From Paenibacillaceae bacterium (GTDB taxonomy: Bacteria > Bacillota > Clostridia > Lachnospirales > Lachnospiraceae): a stretch of DNA of 45,113 nt. Of the stretch, positions 7,316 to 14,332 are shown piece after piece. Every line of letters begins with the position of its first letter. Position 1 is the stretch's first letter. Made by a program: the position numbers and the translations under genes. The stretch covers positions 1 through 45,113 of the forward strand of contig SVDS01000010.1 of NCBI GenBank assembly GCA_015057715.1. Reading direction: 5' to 3'. The notes below the pieces were generated by a model, which worked only from the letters and a program-made list of their open reading frames with translations, did no database searches and was not told where the DNA came from.

Positions 7316-8560
7316 TTATTTGCCAAAGGCAAGTTTTAATTCTTCTTCTTTTAAATTTGCCCCGATTACACAAACTTTACCGGTGTACTCCGGAATACCA
7401 TCTCTGATCTCATATTGTTCCGGAACCAGATCAAAATAAAGCCATGTTCCCTTATCTATACCAGGAATCATGCCTTTGGCACGAAGTACGTCTCCAAAAC
7501 CATCGCCGTAAGCAAGTTCGTCAAGAATCCGGTCAAGTGTTTCCTTGCTCATAGCAGACACATTCTCAAGTCCCCAGCTGGTAAACACTTCGTCAGCATG
7601 ATGGTGGTCGTGATCATGGCCGCAGCTGCAACCTTCTTCATGATCGTGATCGTGGTCATGGTGATGGCCTCCGCAGCCACAGCTTCCCTCTTCATGGTCA
7701 TGATCATGGTCGTGGTGATGACCTCCGCAGCCACAGCTTCCCTCTTCATGGTCGTGATCATGGTCGTGGTGATGGCCTCCGCAGCCACAGCTTCCTTCTT
7801 CATGGTCATGGTCATGATCGTGGTGATGGCCTCCGCAGCCACAGCTTCCCTCTTCATGGTCATGATCATGGTCGTGGTGATGGCCTCCGCAGCCACAACC
7901 GTCTTCATCATGATCATGGTGATGATGCTCTTTCAGTTCCTTTAACAGGTCTTCTTCCATGGTATCGGGTTTTTCAATAATTTCAAGGAGCTGTTTTCCA
8001 GTTAACTCATCACAGGGAGTTGTAATAACTGCTGCTTTTGGATTCAGTTCTCTGATTATTTCAACTGCAAGATCCACTTTTTCAGTGGGCGCAATATCGG
8101 TACGGCTTAATACAACTGTTCCGGCATTTTCGATCTGATTGTTAAAAAACTCACCAAAATTCTTCCGGTACATCTTACACTTCTGGGCATCTACAATGGT
8201 AACTGCACTGTTAAGCGTTACCTGGATCTCAGCTGCCACATCCTTAACCGCTTTCATTACATCGGATAATTTACCCACACCAGAAGGTTCAATGATAATA
8301 CGGTCTGGATGATAGGTTGTAAGTACTTCTTTTAAGGATTGTCCAAAATCACCAACCAGTGAACAGCAGATACAGCCGGAGTTCATTTCTCTGATTTCCA
8401 CGCCGGAATCCTTTAAAAATCCACCATCAATTCCGATCTCTCCAAATTCATTTTCAATCAGGATAACCTGCTCACCAGATACAGCCTCCTGCAGAAGTTT
8501 CTTAATAAAAGTCGTTTTTCCGGCTCCAAGAAAACCGGATATAATATCAATCTTTGTCAT
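7316..8560 (-). CDS. CobW/ZNG1-type G3E GTPase with His-rich metal-binding repeats
   Basis: A 414-residue GTPase of the COG0523 metallochaperone family. Near the N-terminus are Walker A GFLGAGKT and the diagnostic metal motif CICC, followed by the Walker B-like IIIEPSGVGKLSD. Between about residues 210 and 320 is an insertion of an 18-residue unit (HHHDHDHDHEEGSCGCGG) in four exact-to-near copies plus partial copies at both ends, giving dozens of His, Asp and Cys ligands. A C-terminal CobW domain follows. Family members move zinc or other metals into client proteins. The ATG at 8560 (AGAGG upstream) begins directly at the P-loop strand. It is first in a two-gene operon. The metal is not shown by the sequence. 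Confidence 0.9.
   Translation of the reverse strand: MTKIDIISGFLGAGKTTFIKKLLQEAVSGEQVILIENEFGEIGIDGGFLKDSGVEIREMNSGCICCSLVGDFGQSLKEVLTTYHPDRIIIEPSGVGKLSDVMKAVKDVAAEIQVTLNSAVTIVDAQKCKMYRKNFGEFFNNQIENAGTVVLSRTDIAPTEKVDLAVEIIRELNPKAAVITTPCDELTGKQLLEIIEKPDTMEEDLLKELKEHHHHDHDEDGCGCGGHHHDHDHDHEEGSCGCGGHHHDHDHDHEEGSCGCGGHHHDHDHDHEEGSCGCGGHHHDHDHDHEEGSCGCGGHHHDHDHDHEEGCSCGHDHDHHHADEVFTSWGLENVSAMSKETLDRILDELAYGDGFGDVLRAKGMIPGIDKGTWLYFDLVPEQYEIRDGIPEYTGKVCVIGANLKEEELKLAFGK
7605..7930. repeat. 54-bp in-frame tandem repeat (His/Asp/Cys-rich coding repeat)
   Basis: About five copies of a 54-bp unit inside the CobW-like gene, differing mainly at synonymous positions (for example gtcatgatcatgg versus gtcgtgatcatgg). 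The number of units is likely to vary among strains. The repeats also keep a second minus-strand frame and a plus-strand frame open, which are shadows. Confidence 0.9.
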
Positions 8561-8612
8561 ACGAATCAATACCTCTTTTCTTTCCAGAGTTTAACAGGAA
8601 CTACAACTACTT

Positions 8613-8641
8613 ATTTTGTCACAAACAAAGGACAAAGTCAA
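8613..8641 (-). promoter_or_regulatory. Promoter of the CobW-like operon
   Basis: Minus-strand TTGACT (8636-8641) and CAAAAT (8613-8618) with a 17-bp spacer, about 53 bases before the ATG. The -35 is good and the -10 is weak. I saw no convincing Zur-type palindrome. Confidence 0.5.
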
Positions 8642-8713
8642 GCAGAGGCCCCATGGTTTTTCTCTGCATATTGTTAACGTTTTATCAATTTTATATATAA
8701 TTATAAAAAAAAC

Positions 8714-8741
8714 TTGAATTTTGGTTATACTATGGTAAAAT
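8714..8741 (+). promoter_or_regulatory. Promoter of the PTS IIC gene
   Basis: TTGAAT (8714-8719) and TAAAAT (8736-8741) with a 16-bp spacer, 62 bases upstream of the start codon, divergent from the CobW operon promoter. Confidence 0.55.
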
Positions 8742-8803
8742 ACATGCAACTGCTTTGGCTTAAGGTCAAATGTGTGCACCAAACAAAAAGGAGATTTTTA
8801 ACC

Positions 8804-9829
8804 ATGGAAAAACGCGGCGTAAAAGAATTCCTGAAAAGGAAGAACGTCACTATTACAGTCCAGACCTATCTCATTGACGCATTGGGTGCTATGGCATTTG
8901 GCCTTTTTGCGTCTCTGTTAATCGGAACCATCTTCGGGACCCTGGGCAAGCAGTTCAACTTAGAACTGTTTAACGTGATTTCAGATTTTGCAAAAAGTGC
9001 CACAGGCGCAGCTTTGGGTGTTGCCATCGCCTATGCCCTTCACGCCCCTGCTCTGGTACTGTTCTCTGCAGCTACTGTAGGGATCGCCGGCAATGCGCTT
9101 GGCGGACCGGTTGGCGCGCTGGCAGCAACCGTAATTGCAACGGAACTGGGGAAAATGGTTTCAAAGGAAACCCGGCTGGATATTCTTGTAACACCGGGTG
9201 TTACGATTATTTCCGGTGTACTGGTAGCTCAGTTTGTGGGACCCGGTGTAGCCGGATTTATGAACTGGTTCGGCAGCATTGTAAAAACAGCAACCGAACT
9301 GCAGCCATTCTACATGGGCATACTGGTATCCGCTCTCATCGGAATCGCTCTTACCCTTCCTATCAGCAGTGCTGCCATCTGTATTGCCCTTTCCCTGGAC
9401 GGTTTGGCAGGCGGAGCTGCAACGGCGGGATGCTGTGCTCAGATGGTTGGATTCGCCGTTCTATCCTTCCGGGAAAACGGAGTGGGCGGGCTTATGGCTC
9501 AGGGACTTGGTACCAGCATGCTGCAGATGGGAAACATCGTGAAAAATCCTAAGATCTGGATTCCCCCTACTGTAGCATCCATGATCACCGGTCCTGTTGC
9601 AACCATGGTTTTCCACTTAAAAAATATACCAGCGGGCTCGGGAATGGGAACCTGCGGACTGGTTGGCCCCATTGGTGTTTATACAGCCATGGGCGGTGGA
9701 AAAAGCATGTGGCTGGGTATTTTATTTGTCTGCTTTCTTCTGCCAGCTATCATCACACTGGTGCTTGGAGAACTTCTTAGAAAAGCAGGCTGGATTCAAT
9801 TTGGAGACTTAAAACTGGACTTAAAATAA
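8804..9829 (+). CDS. PTS_IIC_2 / PfoR-family membrane protein
   Basis: A 341-residue polytopic membrane protein with about eight to ten hydrophobic segments rich in Gly and Ala, matching the standalone PTS IIC-like family that includes clostridial PfoR. The N-terminus EFLKRKNVTITVQTYLIDAL and the segment GAMAFGLFASLLIGTIFG are characteristic. No IIA or IIB partner is adjacent, as is usual in this family, so it may be an orphan transporter or, as first proposed for PfoR, a regulatory protein. The ATG at 8804 has AAGGAG upstream; ATGs further up add a hydrophilic stretch not expected in the family. Single-gene unit ending at a hairpin terminator. Confidence 0.85.
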   Translation: MEKRGVKEFLKRKNVTITVQTYLIDALGAMAFGLFASLLIGTIFGTLGKQFNLELFNVISDFAKSATGAALGVAIAYALHAPALVLFSAATVGIAGNALGGPVGALAATVIATELGKMVSKETRLDILVTPGVTIISGVLVAQFVGPGVAGFMNWFGSIVKTATELQPFYMGILVSALIGIALTLPISSAAICIALSLDGLAGGAATAGCCAQMVGFAVLSFRENGVGGLMAQGLGTSMLQMGNIVKNPKIWIPPTVASMITGPVATMVFHLKNIPAGSGMGTCGLVGPIGVYTAMGGGKSMWLGILFVCFLLPAIITLVLGELLRKAGWIQFGDLKLDLK

Positions 9830-9839
9830 AAACATACAA

Positions 9840-9887
9840 AAAAGGAAACGGCAGGAACCAATTATTCTTCCCGTTTCCTTATTTTTA
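9840..9887 (+). terminator. Intrinsic terminator after the PTS IIC gene
   Basis: Stem aaggaaacgg / ccgtttcctt with a short interior irregularity, followed by a T-rich run on the plus strand; it also lies just beyond the end of the convergent minus-strand potassium operon. Confidence 0.75.
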
Positions 9888-9894
9888 TCCATTA

Positions 9895-10074
9895 TTACTT
9901 CCTGCTCTTTTTGTACTTACTCCTGCCTCCGTTACACCCCATACAGTTTTCACAGCCGCCGGATCCGCAGCCGCCTCTGTTGTTTCGTAAGCTGCGGACA
10001 GCAAAAAATACCAGCACCATAATTATAATCAATATTACAATCGTTACCCAGTTCTCAGCCAGCCAGACAGTCAT
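9895..10074 (-). CDS. FeoB-associated Cys-rich membrane protein (small)
   Basis: A 59-residue protein: an N-terminal membrane segment (about 8-26, VTIVILIIIMVLVFFAV) followed by a short Arg/Asn linker, a Gly/Cys cluster (GGCGSGGCENCMGCNGG, four Cys) and a Lys/Arg-rich tail. This is the pattern of the FeoB-associated Cys-rich membrane protein family. The start is an ATG 7 bases after CGGAGGTACG-type spacing, and it follows the ktrA stop by 16 bases, so it is the last gene of the potassium operon. Members normally sit beside feoAB for ferrous iron transport; no feo gene is in this window. It may be involved in metal handling. Confidence 0.85.
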   Translation of the reverse strand: MTVWLAENWVTIVILIIIMVLVFFAVRSLRNNRGGCGSGGCENCMGCNGGRSKYKKSRK

Positions 10075-10090
10075 CGTACCTCCGAATATC

Positions 10091-10744
10091 CTATTTCATC
10101 TCTTTTAATATACTGTCAATATGTTCTCTCCTGCCAATTACCATCAAATGCTCCTGCGCCTGAATAATATAGTCTGCAGGAGGCATAAGCTGTGCCCTTC
10201 CATCCCGCTTAATTCCAAGAACACTGATATGATACAGGTTTCGGATGTCCACTTCCCTGATGGATTTATGCACCCATTCCGGAAGGGGCGGGATCTCATA
10301 AATGGAATACTCAGGAGTCAGCTCAATGTAATCAAAAACATGATCTGTGCTGTAGCGAACCGCCGTCTTCTCAGCAATATCACGGTCAGGATAGATTACT
10401 TCATCAGCACCGTTTCTTAAAAGGAACTTTGCATGAATATCCCTGTTTGCCTTACTGATTACCCGTCTGCCTCCCAGTTCCTTCACCAGGCTGGTGATTT
10501 CAAGGCTGCTCTGGAAGTTGGTGCCGATACACACAAAGCAGATATCAAAGTTGGAAATACCAAGACTTCTTAACACGGCTTCGTTGGTACAGTCACCGAT
10601 CTTTGCACTTTTCACATAGGGGAGTAAATCCTCTAAGCATTCTTCCTTCTGATCTACGATCATAACATCATTGCCCAGACTTGCCATATTGATGCAAAGA
10701 TGATGCCCAAACCTGCCAAGGCCAATAATTAAAATTGATTTCAT
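10091..10744 (-). CDS. ktrA: Potassium uptake regulatory protein KtrA (RCK domains)
   Basis: A 217-residue cytoplasmic protein. Residues 1-130 form an RCK_N Rossmann domain with the nucleotide loop IGLGRFGHHL and an acidic residue at the end of strand beta-2 (MIVDQ); residues about 135-217 form an RCK_C domain. KtrA forms an octameric ring that gates KtrB in response to ATP/ADP and, in some species, c-di-AMP bound by RCK_C. The length is typical of KtrA and about half that of duplicated TrkA. AAGGAG precedes the ATG, and the gene begins 17 bases after ktrB ends. Confidence 0.92.
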   Translation of the reverse strand: MKSILIIGLGRFGHHLCINMASLGNDVMIVDQKEECLEDLLPYVKSAKIGDCTNEAVLRSLGISNFDICFVCIGTNFQSSLEITSLVKELGGRRVISKANRDIHAKFLLRNGADEVIYPDRDIAEKTAVRYSTDHVFDYIELTPEYSIYEIPPLPEWVHKSIREVDIRNLYHISVLGIKRDGRAQLMPPADYIIQAQEHLMVIGRREHIDSILKEMK

Positions 10745-10761
10745 GAATATACTCCTTTTCT

Positions 10762-12117
10762 TTATCCTACGTTAATCGCTTCTGCGGGTTGTTCCACATG
10801 AGCTATTTTGTGATTTTGTACAAAGGCAAGCGCAAATGAAAGGCTGCCGATTCTTCCGCAGTACATCAGCAAAATGATAACAACTCTGGAAAATGTACTT
10901 AGATCTCTGGTTATTCCGGTGGTCATTCCCACCGTTCCTATAGCCGAAAACGTCTCAAACAGGATATCAGAAAAGCCCAGAGACTGATTGGCCATAATCA
11001 CCAGAGATGCTGCAAGTGCAAGAAACAGATTGATTGTTAAAATGGTTCCTGCCCTCTTAATGGCCTCCTCCTGGAGACGCCTTCCAAATACATTGACACC
11101 ATAAGACTGTTTGATGTTGGAATGTACACACATAAGAAGCACAAATAAAGTTGTGGTCTTAATACCTCCGGCAGTAGAACCCGGGCTTCCTCCAATAAAC
11201 ATAAGAATGATGGTAAGAAGCTTACTGCCATCGGTCAAAGCATGGGTATCCGTGGTATTAAAACCTGCTGTTCTGGCCGTTACAGAACTAAATAGGGAAG
11301 TCAGTATCTGACCACTAGCGTTCATTCCCACTAAGAGATTGTTTCTCTCAAGCAAATAAAATAGGAGTCCTCCACCAAATACAAGAGTAAAGGTCGTTAC
11401 CAGTACGATTTTGGTATGAAGCATATATTTATTGAAATGTAACCGGTTCTTATAAATATCATCCCATACGATAAAGCCAATACCTCCGATAATAATCAGG
11501 GACATAATAACCAGGTTAACCAGCCAGTCATCGTAGTATGATACAAATGAATTATAAGGTTCTATATGTCCCATTAAGTCAAACCCCGCATTGCAGAACG
11601 CAGATACGGAATGAAAAATACCATAAAAAACGCCTCTTAAAATTCCATACTGGGGAACAAACCGGGTTGCTAATAAAATTGCTCCCACACTTTCAAACAA
11701 AAAGGTTCCTTTTATGATTCTTTTTGCCAGCCTTACCACTCCTCCAATCTGAAGGGTATTCACACTCTCCTGCAAAAGCCCACGTTCCTTCAGACCGATT
11801 TTACGTCTCAGTACGATGGATATAAAAACTCCCACTGTAACAAAGCCAAGTCCTCCGATCTGTATCAGGGTCATGATCACAATCTGACCAAAAAGTGTCC
11901 ACTGGGTCCAAGTGTCCCTGACTACCAGACCTGTTACGCAGGTAGCGCTGGTAGCCGTAAACAGGCAATTGATAAAATTCTCTGACTGCCCGTCCTTACT
12001 GGAAAAAGGGAGCATTAAAAGAAGTGCTCCAGTCAATATAATGCCTAAGAAGCCATAAGCCAGATACTGTGTCTGGCTTATATTCCACTTAAAACGTTTT
12101 TTTTGTTTATTATCCAT
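10762..12117 (-). CDS. ktrB: Potassium uptake membrane subunit KtrB (TrkH/KtrB family)
   Basis: A 451-residue ion-conducting subunit with the four pore-loop repeats of the Trk/Ktr family: ATSATCVTGLVV, HSVSAFCNAGFDL, SSVTARTAGFNTTD and FSAIGTVGMTTGIT, each carrying the filter Gly. It pairs with KtrA encoded directly downstream. The short N-terminus and length fit KtrB better than TrkH. AAAGGAAAGG lies about 13 bases upstream of the ATG. It is the first gene after a 103-base spacer with a likely promoter, so ktrB, ktrA and the Cys-rich gene form one operon. Confidence 0.93.
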   Translation of the reverse strand: MDNKQKKRFKWNISQTQYLAYGFLGIILTGALLLMLPFSSKDGQSENFINCLFTATSATCVTGLVVRDTWTQWTLFGQIVIMTLIQIGGLGFVTVGVFISIVLRRKIGLKERGLLQESVNTLQIGGVVRLAKRIIKGTFLFESVGAILLATRFVPQYGILRGVFYGIFHSVSAFCNAGFDLMGHIEPYNSFVSYYDDWLVNLVIMSLIIIGGIGFIVWDDIYKNRLHFNKYMLHTKIVLVTTFTLVFGGGLLFYLLERNNLLVGMNASGQILTSLFSSVTARTAGFNTTDTHALTDGSKLLTIILMFIGGSPGSTAGGIKTTTLFVLLMCVHSNIKQSYGVNVFGRRLQEEAIKRAGTILTINLFLALAASLVIMANQSLGFSDILFETFSAIGTVGMTTGITRDLSTFSRVVIILLMYCGRIGSLSFALAFVQNHKIAHVEQPAEAINVG

Positions 12118-12162
12118 GATTGTGTTGCTGCCTTTCCTTTCTTACGGCTGATTCATCAGCAT

Positions 12163-12168
12163 AGTATA
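12163..12168 (-). promoter_or_regulatory. Possible extended -10 promoter element of the ktr operon
   Basis: Minus-strand TGCTATACT (extended -10, TATACT at 12163-12168) about 45 bases upstream of ktrB. The -35 is weak (TTTCCT with about 16-bp spacing). I saw no c-di-AMP riboswitch signature in this spacer. Confidence 0.45.
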
Positions 12169-12220
12169 GCACATTTCTTTCTAAAGGAAAAGGTAAGTTT
12201 TTAACATCCTGCAGGTAAAA

Positions 12221-13252
12221 TCATTTCCTATTTTTAACATTTACCTGAATCTGCCGGCTGGTCTTTTTTACAAGCTCCGAAGGCTCATACTGGTCTTCAT
12301 CAAATAAAAACTGGTGAAGGAGTTTCACGTTCTCCTCCAGAGTAACCGGTATGACACAATCCCTCTTATTAATTTTAGCATCAATCATTTTAGTGGGAAA
12401 TCCCTGGTTTTCCGTCAAATGAAATCTCTTCATATTTTTCATAATTGGAATTATATCTTTCATTCCAATACTAGTGGAAATTTGGGGCAGAATGGCATTG
12501 GCCAGCCGGTTTAAGGTGGGTAAATCAGCCTCCCTGGCTTTTTTCAGTGCCAGATTGGCAACCTCTCTCTGCCTCTCTGTCCGCTTAAAATCCGTATCCA
12601 TTTTTCTAAGTCTGGCATATGCAACCGCCTGAACTCCATCTAAATGGTTGGGACCTTCCTTCTTTAAATGATGGGATCCCACACCTGTTGATTCCACAGT
12701 CTCTGTGATAAACCCATTGATCAGCCGGAATTCATCGTGGCTGATATCCACATCAATTCCACCCAGAATATTAATGGCATCAGCAACCGCTTTCCAGGTA
12801 AAAGATGCATAATCATCAATATTAATATCCAGATTATCCGTCAGTGCTTCCAGAGCCTGTGCGGGGCCTCCGCTGAAGTAGGCCTCATTAATCTTATCAA
12901 ACCGCCCCTTATCATTTACTTTTAAATAAGTATCCCGATAAACGGAAACCGCTCTTATTTCCCCTGTTCCCAGGTTTATATTAAACAGCATCTGCATGTC
13001 AGATCTGGTTCCTTTTCCCAATGTTCCGTCTCTGGAATCCACTCCAAATACGGCAACAGTCCAATATCCTTCCATCTTCTCCTGGGTCTCAATGCTGATA
13101 TTGGTATTTTGAATTTTAGGCATTTCCACTTCCGGCAGTTTTTGAGGCATATGAGTGATGTTCCATGCATATCCAATCATTGTTCCGATTAAAGAAGCCC
13201 AGACCGAAGCTATGATAACCAATCCCCACTTTAAATATTTTGAATTTGCCAT
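12221..13252 (-). CDS. LytR-CpsA-Psr (LCP) family cell wall glycopolymer ligase
   Basis: A 343-residue type II membrane protein: one membrane segment at about 9-30, then an extracellular LCP domain from about 65 to 270. Family signatures are FGVDSRDGTLGKGTRSDM, the Arg-rich VSVYRDTYLKV, the acidic KINEAYFSGGP, and QAVAYARLRKMDTDFKRTERQ. LCP enzymes transfer polyprenyl-pyrophosphate-linked glycopolymers such as teichoic acids or capsules onto peptidoglycan. GGAGG precedes the ATG. It lies alone between a HAD phosphatase and the ktr operon. The polymer is unknown because no teichoic or capsule genes are in the window. Confidence 0.92.
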   Translation of the reverse strand: MANSKYLKWGLVIIASVWASLIGTMIGYAWNITHMPQKLPEVEMPKIQNTNISIETQEKMEGYWTVAVFGVDSRDGTLGKGTRSDMQMLFNINLGTGEIRAVSVYRDTYLKVNDKGRFDKINEAYFSGGPAQALEALTDNLDINIDDYASFTWKAVADAINILGGIDVDISHDEFRLINGFITETVESTGVGSHHLKKEGPNHLDGVQAVAYARLRKMDTDFKRTERQREVANLALKKAREADLPTLNRLANAILPQISTSIGMKDIIPIMKNMKRFHLTENQGFPTKMIDAKINKRDCVIPVTLEENVKLLHQFLFDEDQYEPSELVKKTSRQIQVNVKNRK

Positions 13253-13269
13253 GTTTCCTCCATCCTCTT

Positions 13270-13305
13270 CACAAAAAAAGAAGAGATATTTACGTATCTC
13301 CCCTT
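13270..13305 (-). terminator. Intrinsic terminator after the HAD phosphatase gene
   Basis: On the minus strand a GGAGATA / TATCTCT stem with a 6-nt loop is followed by a T-rich run. It lies between the phosphatase stop and the LCP start. Confidence 0.65.
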
Positions 13306-13327
13306 AATTTTCCATCATTTCGGATTT

Positions 13328-13981
13328 TTATTCAAAAACATGTTGAATCTCTCTGGGATGGCTGATGATATATTTGGGTTCAAATGCTTCCAGCTCCTGC
13401 CTGTCCCGAAATCCCCAAGTCACTCCTACCGTATCCATTCCTGCATTTCTGCCTGTCTTCATATCCGTATTGGTATCACCAAAATACAGGCAGGACGATG
13501 GCTGCAGCGAAAAACGTTCTGCCATTAAAAGTGCTCCGGCAGGATCAGGTTTTACCTTTATTCCATTTCCTTCCCCAATAATCTGATCAAAAAAGTTTTT
13601 CCCATAAACACTCTCCACACATTCAACTGCCCGGTCATGTCCTTTATTGGTCAGCACTCCTAATTTAATCCCTTTTGCTTTTAAATCCTTTAATAACTCT
13701 GGCATACCGTCATATGCCTTCACTTTATAAAGGCAGTTTTCCTGGAAGGTCTTTTCATAGATCAGCAGTGCCTCCTCATAATGAATCAGCTGGTTATCTC
13801 CTGAATATAAAAGCGCCCGTTCCACCAGTTTGCGGTATCCATCTCCTACAAATTTTTTGGTATGGGCTTCGTCTATGGGAGCATAGCCAAATTCTCCCAT
13901 AGTCAGGCTGATGCTGTGAGTCATGGACTGGATTGTGTCTATGATGGTTCCGTCTAAATCAAATATACAGCTTTTATACAT
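13328..13981 (-). CDS. HAD-superfamily phosphatase, phosphoglycolate phosphatase-like
   Basis: A 217-residue haloacid dehalogenase-type hydrolase. Motif I is FDLDGTIIDT (nucleophile Asp8 and acid/base Asp10), followed by a small helical cap (about 15-85), motif II VLTNKG, the Lys region IKVKPDP and motif IV FGDTNTDMKTGRNAGM. This is the Gph/PpaX-type subclass, acting on phosphoglycolate, pyrophosphate or other small phosphoesters; the substrate cannot be fixed from sequence. AGGAGG precedes the ATG. Probably a single-gene unit. Confidence 0.88.
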   Translation of the reverse strand: MYKSCIFDLDGTIIDTIQSMTHSISLTMGEFGYAPIDEAHTKKFVGDGYRKLVERALLYSGDNQLIHYEEALLIYEKTFQENCLYKVKAYDGMPELLKDLKAKGIKLGVLTNKGHDRAVECVESVYGKNFFDQIIGEGNGIKVKPDPAGALLMAERFSLQPSSCLYFGDTNTDMKTGRNAGMDTVGVTWGFRDRQELEAFEPKYIISHPREIQHVFE

Positions 13982-14123
13982 GTTATACCTCCTGGCTGCA
14001 GTACTATATAAAAATTGTACTTCCTGTCCGGCTTTTTATCAACACTTTTCGCACTTTTTCGTATATCAGGCCTTTATTCGTCCATACTTTCAATATCCCA
14101 TACAAATAAAACAGGAGTCTATT

Positions 14124-14309
14124 ATGAATAAACATTACAGATACTGGGCAATCGGGTTAATCCTGGCATTTACTTTTCTGATGATTGCCGTCTTTACAAC
14201 CGTAAACTGGTACAAGATTAGAAAAGCAGCTCCGGAAAGCCTTCCTGCCGTTGAAGTTAACCGGAATTTAGATAACGTTATGGCAGAAACTCAAATGCCC
14301 CCGTCGTGA
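14124..14309 (+). CDS. Small single-pass membrane protein of unknown function
   Basis: A 61-residue protein with a basic N-terminus (MNKHYRYW), one membrane segment (about 8-28, AIGLILAFTFLMIAVFTTV) and a short extracytoplasmic tail. ACAGGAG lies at good spacing before the ATG. Its stop codon falls inside a hairpin, supporting a real short transcript. It is divergent from the HAD phosphatase gene. No family recognised. Confidence 0.65.
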   Translation: MNKHYRYWAIGLILAFTFLMIAVFTTVNWYKIRKAAPESLPAVEVNRNLDNVMAETQMPPS

Positions 14310-14325
14310 CTGACAGGGGCATTTG
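14292..14325. terminator. Hairpin ending the small membrane-protein gene and the fruA transcript
   Basis: Perfect 10-bp stem (caaatgcccc / ggggcatttg) with a 14-nt loop, overlapping the last codons of the small gene and lying just beyond the convergent fruA stop. T-runs are weak on both sides, so it may protect 3' ends more than terminate. Confidence 0.6.
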
Positions 14326-14332
14326 AACAATA

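Noticed and set aside
7549-7917. Second minus-strand frame of Met/Thr/Ala repeats across the CobW repeat
   Set aside because: A frame shadow of the same tandem repeat; no start site and biased composition.
7415-7945. Long plus-strand open frame opposite the His-rich repeat
   Set aside because: It is kept open by the 54-bp repeat in the real minus-strand gene; its product is a low-complexity Met/Val/Ala string with no ribosome binding site.
8643-8668. gcagag / ctctgc hairpin between the divergent CobW and PTS promoters
   Set aside because: Only 6 bp with a 14-nt loop and no conserved riboswitch feature; not strong enough to call a terminator or a metal-sensing leader.
8561-8713. Possible Zur box in front of the CobW operon
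   Set aside because: No palindrome with the zinc-box core could be found; AT-rich similarity alone was not enough.
12118-12220. c-di-AMP (ydaO) riboswitch upstream of ktrB
   Set aside because: The spacer is only 103 bases and lacks the conserved core, although such switches often control potassium transporters.
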